Numbered from the stretch's first letter, positions 1 to 8,225 are shown. The stretch: DNA of 34,767 nt from Moraxellaceae bacterium (GCA_025363155.1 JANYEL010000221.1:1-34767); one strand, 5' to 3'. A program made the numbers and translations. Notes: generated by a model not told the origin, from the letters alone.

Positions 1-214
1 GACGCATAATTGGGATACGACGAGCTATGATTTAGGCGCGGGTTATGGTCATATCGCACTGGCTGTGCCGAATGCATACGCGGCGTGTGATGAGATTCGA
101 GCAAGGGGCGGGCGTGTGGTACGTGAGGCTGGCCCGATGAAGCATGGCAATACCGTGATTGCCTTTGTCGAAGATCCTGATGGTTATAAGATCGAGTTGA
201 TTGAAAGGGATTGA
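1..214 (+). CDS. gloA: Lactoylglutathione lyase (glyoxalase I), 3' part
   Basis: This is the C-terminal 70 residues of glyoxalase I, cut by the window edge; the frame begins at base 2. The enzyme isomerises the methylglyoxal-glutathione hemithioacetal to S-lactoylglutathione in the cytoplasm. The visible part reads [11 protein letters not shown], then a GPMKHG stretch, then [15 protein letters not shown] at the end. The His of GHIA and the Glu of KIEL are the expected metal ligands of the second half-site. The stop at 212-214 gives the usual C-terminus of this family. The next gene starts about 100 bases downstream on the same strand, after a hairpin. Confidence 0.9.
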   Translation, partial: THNWDTTSYDLGAGYGHIALAVPNAYAACDEIRARGGRVVREAGPMKHGNTVIAFVEDPDGYKIELIERD

Positions 215-250
215 GTTGAAAAGTCAGATGCTAAGCACGGATTTTATTTA

Positions 251-276
251 AGTGGATTACTTGGAATTAATCCACT
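251..276 (+). terminator. Hairpin after glyoxalase gene
   Basis: Perfect 9-base arms AGTGGATTA and TAATCCACT enclose an 8-base loop, 37 bases after the glyoxalase stop codon. There is no clean run of T after the stem, only an AT-rich stretch. It could be a weak terminator or a simple 3' stabilising hairpin. Confidence 0.35.
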
Positions 277-317
277 AAGTGTATAAAAATACTATGATTA
301 ATTATTTTAAAAAGTAA

Positions 318-1106
318 ATGGTTCAAAGGATCGGGGATCCATTTTTTACACATTCAATTTTTATTATGGATAATGAAATTATGACTACATCAACCACGCA
401 TGTATTGGCAGAATACCGACCAACTTGGAAATTACGTCTATACATGCTCATTACTCTAGTGCCTTTGGGTCTGGCATCTAGCATACCTGTTTTTATGATG
501 GAACAGGCTGATTCAGCTTTCATGCTTTTTATCGGAATATGCTTATTGGTTTCTGTTATTTGTCTTTTGGTAACAGTAGTTGTTTGGCTCAATGATTTTC
601 GTACAGTGATTTCGATCTATCCTACAAAAATTATTAAAAAAAATTATTTTAAAGAAGACGTTGTGCAGTTAAACCATAACACTCAGTTTTATCACAAAGC
701 TGTACGTCATTATATTAACCACATTTATACTGGTTCGAGAGATTACATTACGGTTGATGATGGTCAGAGTCAGATGAAGTTCGACAGTAATATTAAAAAC
801 ATAAAAGGTCTGGGCGAGCTTCTGATACAGATTGAGCTACAGCATCACATGCCAATCGTGATGGTGAAAATCAAGCAGCGGCAAAGCCTTGCTTTTGGTG
901 ACTTGCGAATTTCAGCAACAGGTTTGGAGTGTAAGGGGAAAATGATACAACTGGATAAAGGTTCTGAATTTTTGATTGAAAAGGGTGAGTTGATCATAAA
1001 GAAAGTCAGCCAGAGACAAGATTTTTTCAAAATTCCAATTTCAAGTATTCCAAATATGAATACTTTTTTTAAGACATTCGAGATATTTAGACAAGAACGC
1101 TTATAG
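318..1106 (+). CDS. Two-TM membrane protein with DUF6585/PH-like tail
   Basis: The function is unknown. The N-terminal third has two hydrophobic segments at about residues 40-60 and 68-90, followed by a soluble part of about 170 residues. The C-terminal stretch (AFGDLRISATGLECKGKMI, then IIKKVSQ, then IPISSIPNMNTFF) resembles the beta-rich PH-like fold of the DUF6585 family. That resemblance is from pattern memory and is not certain. The start is unclear: ATG occurs at 318, 366 and 381, and none has a strong Shine-Dalgarno. The ATG at 381 (MTTSTTHV) follows a GGA and would still keep both membrane segments. The gene is AT-richer than its neighbours and ends before a bidirectional terminator shared with convergent htpG. 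Confidence 0.65.
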   Translation: MVQRIGDPFFTHSIFIMDNEIMTTSTTHVLAEYRPTWKLRLYMLITLVPLGLASSIPVFMMEQADSAFMLFIGICLLVSVICLLVTVVVWLNDFRTVISIYPTKIIKKNYFKEDVVQLNHNTQFYHKAVRHYINHIYTGSRDYITVDDGQSQMKFDSNIKNIKGLGELLIQIELQHHMPIVMVKIKQRQSLAFGDLRISATGLECKGKMIQLDKGSEFLIEKGELIIKKVSQRQDFFKIPISSIPNMNTFFKTFEIFRQERL

Positions 1107-1154
1107 CAATGATTTAGTCAGAGCTAGAGAATAAAAAACAATCTCAATTGTGAC

Positions 1155-1200
1155 AAAAAAAGCCCTCCCAAAGTCATCAAACTCTGGAAAGGCTTTTTTT
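1155..1200. terminator. Bidirectional intrinsic terminator
   Basis: An A-run plus GCC pairs with GGC plus a T-run around an imperfect inner stem (CCA/TGG). It lies between two convergent genes (stops at 1106 and 1211) and has a T tract in either reading direction. Confidence 0.8.
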
Positions 1201-1210
1201 CAAAACAATA

Positions 1211-3127
1211 TTAAACCAACAACGCACTCACACGCTTCACATACGCTGCTGGATCTTCTGGTAATCCACCTTCAGCAAGCAATGCCTGATCGAAGATGAT
1301 ATGCGCAAGATCATCGAAATGAATGGAGCTTTCAAGTTTCTTGACCAATGCGTGTTCAGGGTTAATTTCCAAGATCGGTTTGATCTCTGGCGCTTCTTGA
1401 CCCATTTGCTTGAGCATCCGCGCAAGCTGGCTCGACATATCACCATCAGCACCCACCAAACACGCAGGACTATCGACCAAACGCGTGGTTACACGTACTT
1501 CTTTGGCTTTGTCTTTCAAAGCTTCACCGAGTTTTTCAAGTAAAGGCTTAAAAGTTTCAGCCGCAACTTCCGCAGCTTTCTTTTCATCTTCATCTTGCAA
1601 CTTGCCGAGGTCAACTGCACCCTTAGCAACACTTTGCAGTGATGTGCCATCAAACTCTTGCAAGAAGTTCAGCGCCCATTCATCGACGCGATCCGTCATG
1701 AGCAGAACTTCGATGCCTTTCTTCTTGAATACTTCTAATTGCGGGCTGTTCTTCGCAGCTGCAAAGGTATCCGCAGTGATATAGTAAATCGCATCTTGCT
1801 CAGGCTTCATACGCGCTTTGTAATCGGCAAATGACACACTGACCGTGTCGCTCGTTGTAGAAGCGAAGCGGAGCAACTTGGCGATTTTGTCTTTATTGGC
1901 AAAATCTTCGCCCAAGCCTTCTTTGATGACCGAACCAAATTCTGTGTAGAATTGAGTGTATTTTTCTTGATCCGCAGCTTCGGTGCTTGAAGACAACGTT
2001 TCCAGCATCGACAACACACGACGTGTATTGCCTTCACGAATGGCCTTCACATCGCGACTTTCTTGCAGTAATTCACGGCTGACGTTCAGCGGTAAATCCG
2101 CACTGTCGATTACGCCTTTGATAAAGCGTAAATACATCGGCATTAAGCTTTCCGCTTCGTCCATGATGAAGACGCGTTTGACATACAATTTGATGCCTGT
2201 TTTAGCTTCACGCGTAAATAAGTCATGGGATGCTTTTGCTGGCACATAGAGCAGTTGAGTGTATTCTGTACTGCCTTCGACGCGGTTGTGACTCCAGCTT
2301 AGCGGGGCTTCTTGATCGCGGCTGAGTTGTTTGTAGAACTCGATGTATTGTTCTTCGCTAATGTCTTTTTTGCTGCGTGTCCACAGTGCACTGGCGGAGT
2401 TAATGGTTTCCCATTCATCCGTCATGACCATTTGACCTGCATCGCCTTCGGTTTCAGCATCTTGCCAGATTTCTTTTTGCATGAGAATCGGCAAGCTAAT
2501 GTGATCAGAATATTTATTGATAATATTCTTAAGCTTATAGCCATTCATATAATCTAGGGAATCATCACGCAAATGCAGAGTAATGCTAGTACCACGTGCT
2601 GTACGTTCAATCGTTTCTACATCAAAGTCGCCCGTGCCACCACTTGTCCAGCGCACGCCTTCAGTGACAGGTTCGCCTGCACGACGTGATTCAACGGTAA
2701 TTTTATCCGCAACGATAAAACCTGAATAAAAACCAACACCGAATTGACCAATCAATTGCGCATCGGATTTTTGATCGCCGCTCAATTTGCTGACGAAATC
2801 GCGTGTGCCGCTCTTCGCAATCGTGCCTAAGTTATCAATCGCTTCTTGTTGAGTTAAGCCAATCCCATTATCAGTGATCGTAATAGTTTTGGCTTCTGTG
2901 TCGAAGGCAACACGAACTGACAGGTTTGGTGCATCTTCATAAAGCGCAGCATTATTAATGCCTTCAAAGCGTAGTTTGTCGCAGGCATCAGAAGCGTTTG
3001 AAACCAATTCACGCAAGAAAATTTCAGGGTTCGAGTAAAGTGAATGGGTCACTAAATGGAGCAGTTGTGCGACTTCGGCTTGGAAGCTATAGCTTTTGCT
3101 AGTTGATTTTTCTGCAGTGGTTGTCAT
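1211..3127 (-). CDS. htpG: Molecular chaperone HtpG (Hsp90)
   Basis: Cytoplasmic ATP-dependent Hsp90 chaperone of 638 residues, close to the usual bacterial length. The N-terminal GHKL ATPase motifs are all present: [10 protein letters not shown] near residues 44-53 (catalytic Glu40 just before), DNGIG at 86-90, and [10 protein letters not shown] near 127-136. The middle and C-terminal dimerisation domains follow without a break. The ATG at 3127 has the Shine-Dalgarno AGAGGT about six bases upstream. A near-consensus sigma-32 promoter lies about 120 bases upstream, so heat-shock induction is expected. It is a single-gene unit, ending at a terminator shared with the convergent upstream gene. 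Confidence 0.97.
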   Translation of the reverse strand: MTTTAEKSTSKSYSFQAEVAQLLHLVTHSLYSNPEIFLRELVSNASDACDKLRFEGINNAALYEDAPNLSVRVAFDTEAKTITITDNGIGLTQQEAIDNLGTIAKSGTRDFVSKLSGDQKSDAQLIGQFGVGFYSGFIVADKITVESRRAGEPVTEGVRWTSGGTGDFDVETIERTARGTSITLHLRDDSLDYMNGYKLKNIINKYSDHISLPILMQKEIWQDAETEGDAGQMVMTDEWETINSASALWTRSKKDISEEQYIEFYKQLSRDQEAPLSWSHNRVEGSTEYTQLLYVPAKASHDLFTREAKTGIKLYVKRVFIMDEAESLMPMYLRFIKGVIDSADLPLNVSRELLQESRDVKAIREGNTRRVLSMLETLSSSTEAADQEKYTQFYTEFGSVIKEGLGEDFANKDKIAKLLRFASTTSDTVSVSFADYKARMKPEQDAIYYITADTFAAAKNSPQLEVFKKKGIEVLLMTDRVDEWALNFLQEFDGTSLQSVAKGAVDLGKLQDEDEKKAAEVAAETFKPLLEKLGEALKDKAKEVRVTTRLVDSPACLVGADGDMSSQLARMLKQMGQEAPEIKPILEINPEHALVKKLESSIHFDDLAHIIFDQALLAEGGLPEDPAAYVKRVSALLV

Positions 3128-3246
3128 TGAACGACCTCTTTAAGTGGGTGTTGATGTAAATATCTTGTTATTTGATTTCAATGAAATTGCATCATGCAAG
3201 CTCTCAGAAAACTCATCGACAAGACAAAATTTGAGATGGTTATAGA

Positions 3247-3272
3247 ATGGGGTTGGATGTATTGTTTTCAAG
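3247..3272 (-). promoter_or_regulatory. Sigma-32 (heat-shock) promoter of htpG
   Basis: Read on the minus strand, CTTGAAA (3266-3272) is followed after 13 bases by CCCCAT (3247-3252). These match the RpoH -35 (CTTGAAA) and -10 (CCCCATNT) consensus almost exactly, with canonical spacing. Transcription would begin roughly 110 bases before the htpG start codon. Confidence 0.8.
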
Positions 3273-3298
3273 CGTGGTAATAGTTGATTTAATCACTA

Positions 3299-3377
3299 GC
3301 TCATTGAGCGGAGTCGAAATGCGCGTTATCTGAAAGGATACTGGTTGAGCTGCTCACTTCGACTCCGCTCAGTGAAC
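3299..3377. repeat. Small inverted-repeat element upstream of htpG
   Basis: A perfect 14-base inverted repeat, TGAGCGGAGTCGAA (3305-3318) and TTCGACTCCGCTCA (3358-3371), has partial symmetry continuing outward and inward to about 25 bases per arm, with a centre of about 30 bases. It lies in the 355-base gap between htpG and the Tim44-domain gene. The shape fits a REP- or MITE-like non-coding repeat. It lacks the T tract of a terminator. Confidence 0.6.
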
Positions 3378-3411
3378 TTTGATTTGAATTGAGATGGTGA
3401 TAACGAGGAAT

Positions 3412-3449
3412 AAAAAAAGCCTTCACCTAGAAATAATCTCAGCGAAGGC
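3412..3449 (-). terminator. Intrinsic terminator of Tim44-domain gene
   Basis: On the minus strand, GCCTTC...GAAGGC forms a stem of about 13 pairs with small mismatches, directly followed by seven T. It lies 34 bases after the stop codon of the gene at 3483-4484. Confidence 0.85.
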
Positions 3450-3482
3450 CTTTGGAAAAACGTTCTTCCGATTTACTGAAAC

Positions 3483-4484
3483 TTAGCCTTGTTGAATTCC
3501 TGCAACAAGCCATTTGCGATCTGTACTACCGATTGGTTGTACAAAGTGCCATGTTTCACTGAATGCGACAGGCGCAGAGTTCAGATCTTCACTCACAGTG
3601 CCGCTATAAAGGACGCTGGTAACGTATTGACCATTCTCTTGTGCACTATCGACGATCTGAGCATTCAATGTTGGAAACTCAGCGGTGTCGTGGTTGCTTG
3701 CGATATCCGACTGAACGGCGTTAAACATGTCAGGCGTGAAATAACGACGTAGTTCTTCCAAGTTACTTGCACGATTCATGGTTTGCATGTGCAGGAAGGT
3801 TGCACGTGCTTGACGTAGAAATGCCGCATGTTCAGTGCCATCAGGCAACGTCTGACCATTACCAGTAAACGGTGCTGCTGCGCCGAAGCCTGCATTTGAT
3901 GGGGCCGAACCACCAACAGTTTGACCAAAAATATTGGTGTTCGCGCCTGCTGGTTGTGCTGGAGCGTTGTTATTGCCAAAACCAAATGGGCTAGGCGCTG
4001 CTGTGTTAGTTGCTAAAGTGTTTTTTTTTGCCGCAAAACGACGGTAAACGAAGAAGCCTGCCCCAGCCAAGAGGATTAGCCAAAACCACGGGAAACTCTT
4101 TTTTTCTGGTTGCGCAGCTTGTTGATTCCAAGCACCAGTGCCATTTGTTTGTTGAACAGCTGATGTTGGTTGTTGAGCTGTATTTGCATTTGCTGAACCT
4201 GAGTGAGCGAGCATTGAGCCAACTAACGCACCACCTGCAACACCTGCGGCAACGCCACCCCAACCTGGACCACTTTTTTGCGGTGCTTGTTGTGGGGCTG
4301 AGTATGGACGAGCAGGGGCGCTGTTGTAGTTGCTTGAGTTGCCATAAGAGCTAGATGAGTTTGAACGGCTCATGCCATGACTGCTACCGCCACCCATACG
4401 GCGAGCTTCTGCCAATGGTGACAAAACAAGAGTTGCCAGAATGAGCGAAGTGATCGCAGAGCGTGTACGTAAATTCATTTTCAT
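3483..4484 (-). CDS. Tim44-like domain membrane protein
   Basis: Predicted inner-membrane protein of about 333 residues. A cleavable or anchor-type signal (about residues 5-28, ending LAEA) leads to a Ser/Gly/Asn/Gln-rich low-complexity region, a Gly/Ala-rich hydrophobic stretch (GVAAGVAGGALVG), a clear transmembrane helix (FPWFWLILLAGAGFFVYRRF, about 132-150), another Gly/Ala/Pro-rich linker, and a C-terminal Tim44/NTF2-like domain from about residue 220 (FLRQARATFLHMQ, then LEELRRYFTPDMF). Bacterial Tim44-domain proteins of this layout are common but poorly understood. The ATG at 4484 is preferred over 4487 and 4478 because it sits five bases after AGGA. It is monocistronic with its own terminator. 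Confidence 0.8.
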   Translation of the reverse strand: MKMNLRTRSAITSLILATLVLSPLAEARRMGGGSSHGMSRSNSSSSYGNSSNYNSAPARPYSAPQQAPQKSGPGWGGVAAGVAGGALVGSMLAHSGSANANTAQQPTSAVQQTNGTGAWNQQAAQPEKKSFPWFWLILLAGAGFFVYRRFAAKKNTLATNTAAPSPFGFGNNNAPAQPAGANTNIFGQTVGGSAPSNAGFGAAAPFTGNGQTLPDGTEHAAFLRQARATFLHMQTMNRASNLEELRRYFTPDMFNAVQSDIASNHDTAEFPTLNAQIVDSAQENGQYVTSVLYSGTVSEDLNSAPVAFSETWHFVQPIGSTDRKWLVAGIQQG

Positions 4485-4552
4485 CATTTTCCTGAAAAGT
4501 GATGCGGTTTGGGATAAAGCGGGGTTACATTAACTTGGTTGGTACAGCGTGT

Positions 4553-4597
4553 TTGTTATCAAGGGTGATTACACGCAAAGTGTGACTTGATTAACAA
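4553..4597. other. Long imperfect inverted repeat upstream of Tim44-domain gene
   Basis: TTGTTATCAAG (4553-4563) is mirrored by CTTGATTAACAA (4586-4597) with a one-base bulge, and an inner ACAC/GTGT pair extends the stem. It lies about 70 bases before the Tim44-domain start codon, where a promoter or operator would be expected. It could be a regulator binding site; no regulator is known from this sequence. Confidence 0.4.
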
Positions 4598-4689
4598 AAA
4601 GATACATGAGTAAAGCTATCATATGTGAATGAAAAGTATCGTTGTGATGTGGTTATCAATGGTGGGTTTTTATAGTGAGTTGTTATATT

Positions 4690-4731
4690 TAAAAGAGATT
4701 AGCTCAATAAGCAGGAAGACTTAATGAGCTA
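4690..4731 (-). terminator. Probable intrinsic terminator of radA
   Basis: On the minus strand, TAGCTCATTAAG and CTTATTGAGCTA pair over 12 positions with one mismatch around an 8-base loop, followed by a T-rich but interrupted tract. It begins 18 bases after the radA stop codon. Confidence 0.6.
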
Positions 4732-4748
4732 TAGCATTGCAGAGTGTT

Positions 4749-6134
4749 TTATTTAGAACTTAAATCAAATGCAGCCGTTAATGCTTCATGCAAACGCCCA
4801 ACACTGATAATTTCCATACCTTCAATTGCTTGTTTTGGTGTATTACCGCGCGGGACAATGGCTTTTTTGAAACCATGTTTGACTGCTTCGCGCAGTCTTT
4901 CCTGTCCATTAGGGACAGGGCGAATTTCACCGGATAAACCAACTTCACCGAAGACGACGAGTTCTTGTGGTAATGCCTTCGCTTTGATACTGGAGGCAAC
5001 AGCGAGCAATACAGCGAGGTCTGAACCTGTTTCCATGACTTTGATCCCGCCAACAACATTGACGAATACATCTTGTCCGTTGGTATGAATACCGCCGTGA
5101 CGATGCATCACTGCAAGCAACATCGCGAGGCGGTTTTGATCAAGCCCCAACGCAACGCGACGCGGCGAACCTTGCGTGTCATCCACCAAGGCCTGCACCT
5201 CAACCAATAATGGTCGTGTGCCTTCGCGGCTAATCATGACAATGCTGCCCGGAATCGCTTCATCATAGCGACTGAGAAAAATTGCTGATGGATTGGACAC
5301 TTCACGCAATCCGCGATCAGTCATGGCAAATACGCCGAGTTCATTCACTGCACCAAAGCGATTTTTAATCGCACGAATCATGCGGAAACGTGAGTCTGTT
5401 TCGCCTTCAAAATAAAGCACGCAATCGACCATGTGTTCGAGGACGCGAGGTCCTGCGAGAGCGCCTTCTTTCGTGACATGACCGACGAGGAAAAGAGCCG
5501 TGCCTGTTTGTTTTGCGTAGCGGGTGAGTATCGCGGCTGATTCACGGATTTGCGATACGCCGCCTGGTGCAGACTGTAAGGTTTCGGTATAAAGTGTTTG
5601 AATTGAATCGAGTACGGCAACCGCAGGTTTTTCTGCACTCAATGTAGCGCAAATGGTCTCAACCGATGTTTCTGCCATGACTTTGAGTTGGTCGGTTGGT
5701 AACTCTAAGCGTTTGGCGCGCATAGCGACTTGCGATAAGGATTCTTCGCCAGTGACATACAGTGCTTTTTCACCTTGTGCCATATGTGCAGCGGTTTGCA
5801 GCAAAATTGTGGATTTACCAATCCCTGGATCTCCGCCGATCAGAACGACCGAGCCATTGACCACGCCGCCGCCAAGTACACGATCAAATTCGCTGATACC
5901 TGTGGTTAATCGAGATTCACGGCTAACTGTGATTTGATCAAGTCGAGTGACGGTTGCGGCTTGCCCTGCGTAACCGCCGCTATTGCCCATGCTGCGTGCA
6001 CGATGTGTGGTACTTGGTTCTGGTTTGGACTCGACTAAGCAGTTCCATTCGCCGCAGTCACTGCATTGACCTGACCATTTAGGATGGTTGGTACCGCAAT
6101 GTTGACAGATGTAAAGGGTTTTAACTTTGCTCAT
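4749..6134 (-). CDS. radA: DNA repair protein RadA
   Basis: RadA is a RecA-like ATPase that drives branch migration of recombination intermediates. The four-Cys zinc finger is at residues 10, 13, 24 and 27 (CQHC, CSDC). The Walker A GDPGIGKST is at 101-109, the RadA-specific KNRFG at 257-261, and the C-terminal Lon-like domain follows. The open frame extends upstream to 6206, but the ATG at 6134 (MSKVKTLYIC) gives the family-typical N-terminus right before the zinc finger and a 461-residue protein, so I use it. The Shine-Dalgarno is weak. The gene is followed by a probable terminator and is separated from the next upstream gene by 171 bases, so it is probably transcribed alone. Confidence 0.96.
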   Translation of the reverse strand: MSKVKTLYICQHCGTNHPKWSGQCSDCGEWNCLVESKPEPSTTHRARSMGNSGGYAGQAATVTRLDQITVSRESRLTTGISEFDRVLGGGVVNGSVVLIGGDPGIGKSTILLQTAAHMAQGEKALYVTGEESLSQVAMRAKRLELPTDQLKVMAETSVETICATLSAEKPAVAVLDSIQTLYTETLQSAPGGVSQIRESAAILTRYAKQTGTALFLVGHVTKEGALAGPRVLEHMVDCVLYFEGETDSRFRMIRAIKNRFGAVNELGVFAMTDRGLREVSNPSAIFLSRYDEAIPGSIVMISREGTRPLLVEVQALVDDTQGSPRRVALGLDQNRLAMLLAVMHRHGGIHTNGQDVFVNVVGGIKVMETGSDLAVLLAVASSIKAKALPQELVVFGEVGLSGEIRPVPNGQERLREAVKHGFKKAIVPRGNTPKQAIEGMEIISVGRLHEALTAAFDLSSK

Positions 6135-6305
6135 GAGTGGCTCTGGATTGGAGTCTAAGTATTTATCAAGTAGGGCAATGATGGGGCAGGGGGAGGGGAT
6201 CTGCAAGTGTTGCAGGTTGCGGAAGTTTGATATACATCAACGGATACTGAGCTGGAGTCGATGGGATGTGATACTACAGCTAACAGCATAAAAGTCGCGG
6301 CTATC

Positions 6306-6929
6306 TCATTCGTCTTTCGTTTTAGCGTTATTGCCTCGGTTGTCGTGCAGTTCTTTTATCCACCATTGTATATTGTTGTCTTCACCTTCGATAAAGCGCA
6401 TATGGCATGCGATAAAGCTGAGATTATGATCATCTAGGTCGAGGAGATCCTCAGTATATTTGAGCAAATCTGGTGCGTGGCGATCAAACTCAAATCCGTC
6501 ATGATCGAAGTGGTAAACTGCTCCAGCCTCTGCCCCTTCAGTTGGCATTAGAATGTAGTTACCTGTTTCGGGTTCTTCACCGATCACAAGGCATGTGTCG
6601 ATCCACTCTGGCAGAAGCTCTTCACGCTCCTCATCGTCTAAGTCTTCCAGCCAGATTAGAAAGCCGTCTTCAAGCTCTGCCCACTCATCAGGCGTAGCGA
6701 TGTATCGAGCAGCATCCATGCTTAGGCTGTCGACATAAAATGTAATGCTACCAAATACAGCGTAGAAATCACGCAGTCTGCCGATATCAGGAAGGTCATC
6801 AATAGTAGCCGGAGATGTAGTCTGGTGCTTAAAGTGAACTGTCTTGGTCACTTCAGGCTTGCGTATCTGTGAGCACAAAAATACTCCTTGATGCGCATTT
6901 ACTGCGAGCTGTAGCTCGGCTGGAGTCAT
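6306..6929 (-). CDS. SMI1/KNR4 (SUKH)-like protein, possible immunity protein
   Basis: Acidic soluble protein of about 207 residues. The order of conserved-looking pieces (DIGRLRDFYAVFGSI, a W-rich acidic middle, GNYILMPTEGAEAGAVYHFDHDG) resembles the SUKH fold, whose bacterial members often act as immunity proteins against toxins. This assignment is by pattern only. The frame could open at a GTG at 6935, but the ATG at 6929 has AGAGA eight bases upstream and is preferred. No toxin gene or toxin-delivery gene adjoins it: it sits between radA and tRNA-Glu, so any toxin partner is not in view. It might also be a housekeeping SUKH protein. Confidence 0.6.
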   Translation of the reverse strand: MTPAELQLAVNAHQGVFLCSQIRKPEVTKTVHFKHQTTSPATIDDLPDIGRLRDFYAVFGSITFYVDSLSMDAARYIATPDEWAELEDGFLIWLEDLDDEEREELLPEWIDTCLVIGEEPETGNYILMPTEGAEAGAVYHFDHDGFEFDRHAPDLLKYTEDLLDLDDHNLSFIACHMRFIEGEDNNIQWWIKELHDNRGNNAKTKDE

Positions 6930-7016
6930 GAGCACGTTCTCTGAAATAGAAATTATTGGAGGATTATTAATAATTATAGATCAGAGTTTATCAGTAGCAG
7001 ATAAGTGAAGACAACT

Positions 7017-7052
7017 AAAAAGCCCATCGTCTCAGTGACGATGGGCTTTTTT
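7017..7052. terminator. Intrinsic terminator downstream of tRNA-Glu
   Basis: A perfect 11-base stem, AGCCCATCGTC and GACGATGGGCT, with a 5-base loop is flanked by A and T runs on both sides. It begins 33 bases after the tRNA 3' end on the minus strand. The stem arm CCCATCGTC is identical to nucleotides 4-12 of the tRNA. Confidence 0.9.
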
Positions 7053-7084
7053 GCGCTAGAGGTGAACTCTAGCTGTCTCGAATT

Positions 7085-7160
7085 TGGCGTCCCCACGGGG
7101 ATTCGAACCCCGGTACTCACCGTGAAAGGGTGATGTCCTAGGCCTCTAGACGATGGGGAC
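7085..7160 (-). tRNA. gltT: tRNA-Glu (anticodon TTC)
   Basis: The 76-base minus-strand gene starts GTCCCCATCGTCTAG and ends with encoded CCA. The acceptor arms GTCCCC/GGGGAC pair. The anticodon loop CCTTTCACG carries TTC, and the T loop reads GGTTCGAATCC. It is transcribed as a single tRNA from the promoter just upstream and reads into a strong terminator. Confidence 0.96.
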
Positions 7161-7187
7161 TAAAGGCAATGCATGTAACAGGCGCGT

Positions 7188-7215
7188 ATTGTAGAGAATT
7201 TTGAGGTGAAGTCAA
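7188..7215 (-). promoter_or_regulatory. Sigma-70 promoter of tRNA-Glu with GC-rich discriminator
   Basis: On the minus strand, TTGACT (-35, 7210-7215) is followed after 16 bases by TACAAT (-10, 7188-7193). The next bases, ACGCGCC, form a GC-rich discriminator typical of stringently controlled stable-RNA promoters. The predicted start leaves a leader of about 20 bases before the tRNA. Confidence 0.8.
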
Positions 7216-7349
7216 GCCAAAGGCGGTCAGGATATGAACGTTTGATGAAAAAATGCAAATTTAGTCTCAATTCATCCGAAAGTTAGCGTAATTTAAAGCT
7301 GAATGCATTAATTTGAAGTCATTGAGTTCAAACAATTAGAGAGAGCTAC

Positions 7350-8222
7350 ATGCATCAACGTGAGCTGAATGATTTAGCTTTATTAACACTGATTCGAAAA
7401 GTGGATAGCCATAAAGGTAGTCATGGCAGTGTTGCGGTCGTTGGTGGCAATGTCGGGATGTTGGGTGCAGCGCTGTTGTGTGGGCGTGCGGCATTGGCGA
7501 CAGGCACAGGTAAAGTGTGGATTGATGCGCTGGATGATCGGTTTGCAGTTGATCCGTTTGCGCCTGAATTGATGATCAGATCGGCTGTTGCTGATTGGAC
7601 TGAGGCGACTGCGTTGGCGATTGGAATGGGCATGGGGCAAGATGCGCTTGCAAATGCAGCACTTGAGCGCGTATTTTCCTATGCAAATAAACCGAGTGTT
7701 TTTGACGCTGATGCGTTGAATATGATTGCGGTGAATGACGAGTATCGCCAGAAAATTGCGACTCGCGATTTAAAGGCGATTTTGACACCACATCCAGCGG
7801 AAGCGGGTCGGTTATTGGGTTGTTCGGCTGAAGAGGTGCAGAAAGATCGCCTAGCAGCGGCAGAGCAAATAGCAATGCAATACAACAGTATTACATTGCT
7901 AAAAGGTTATCACACGGTGATTATGCATCCGAATGGGGGGTATCTGATTAATCGTACTGGTGGGCCAGAATTGGCGGTTGCAGGGCAGGGTGATATTTTG
8001 TCAGGTGTGATTGCGGCATTGCTAGCACAAGGTTTCAGTGCGTTTGATGCGGCGGCTTGGGGTGCGCATATTCATGGGCTGGCGGGAAATTTATATACGA
8101 AGAAGATGAATGGTTCGATTGGTTTGACGGCGAGTATGACGGTGGCGTTGGTAAGTCAAATGTTGAATCAGTTGTTGGTGGATAAGTCTAAGCAGGTGTT
8201 GAGTAAACGGACGTTGCATTAG
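7350..8222 (+). CDS. nnrD: ADP/ATP-dependent NAD(P)H-hydrate dehydratase, stand-alone
   Basis: Metabolite-repair enzyme that converts damaged S-NAD(P)HX back to NAD(P)H using a nucleotide. The 290 residues cover only the YjeF C-terminal (ribokinase-like) domain: GSVAVVGGNVGMLGAALL near the start, TPHPAEAGRLL at about 146-156, LKGYHTVI near 184-191, and the catalytic loop GQGDILSG at 212-219. Many bacteria fuse this domain to an NnrE epimerase domain; no epimerase half is encoded here. The loop has Gln where Ser, Thr or Met is usual before Gly-Asp, but the catalytic Asp is kept. The ATG at 7350 follows AGAGAG. It appears to be a single-gene unit. Confidence 0.88.
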   Translation: MHQRELNDLALLTLIRKVDSHKGSHGSVAVVGGNVGMLGAALLCGRAALATGTGKVWIDALDDRFAVDPFAPELMIRSAVADWTEATALAIGMGMGQDALANAALERVFSYANKPSVFDADALNMIAVNDEYRQKIATRDLKAILTPHPAEAGRLLGCSAEEVQKDRLAAAEQIAMQYNSITLLKGYHTVIMHPNGGYLINRTGGPELAVAGQGDILSGVIAALLAQGFSAFDAAAWGAHIHGLAGNLYTKKMNGSIGLTASMTVALVSQMLNQLLVDKSKQVLSKRTLH

Positions 8223-8225
8223 TTT

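Noticed and set aside
1410-1784. Plus-strand open frame of 124 codons
   Set aside because: It is fully antisense to htpG, has Ser/Lys-rich composition without any domain, and is explained by the codon use of the real gene.
4010-4354. Plus-strand open frame of 114 codons
   Set aside because: It is antisense to the low-complexity region of the Tim44-domain gene, with no ribosome-binding site and no recognisable protein pattern.
6135-6206. N-terminal extension of radA
   Set aside because: It would place 24 unrelated residues before the zinc finger; the ATG at 6134 gives the normal RadA N-terminus.
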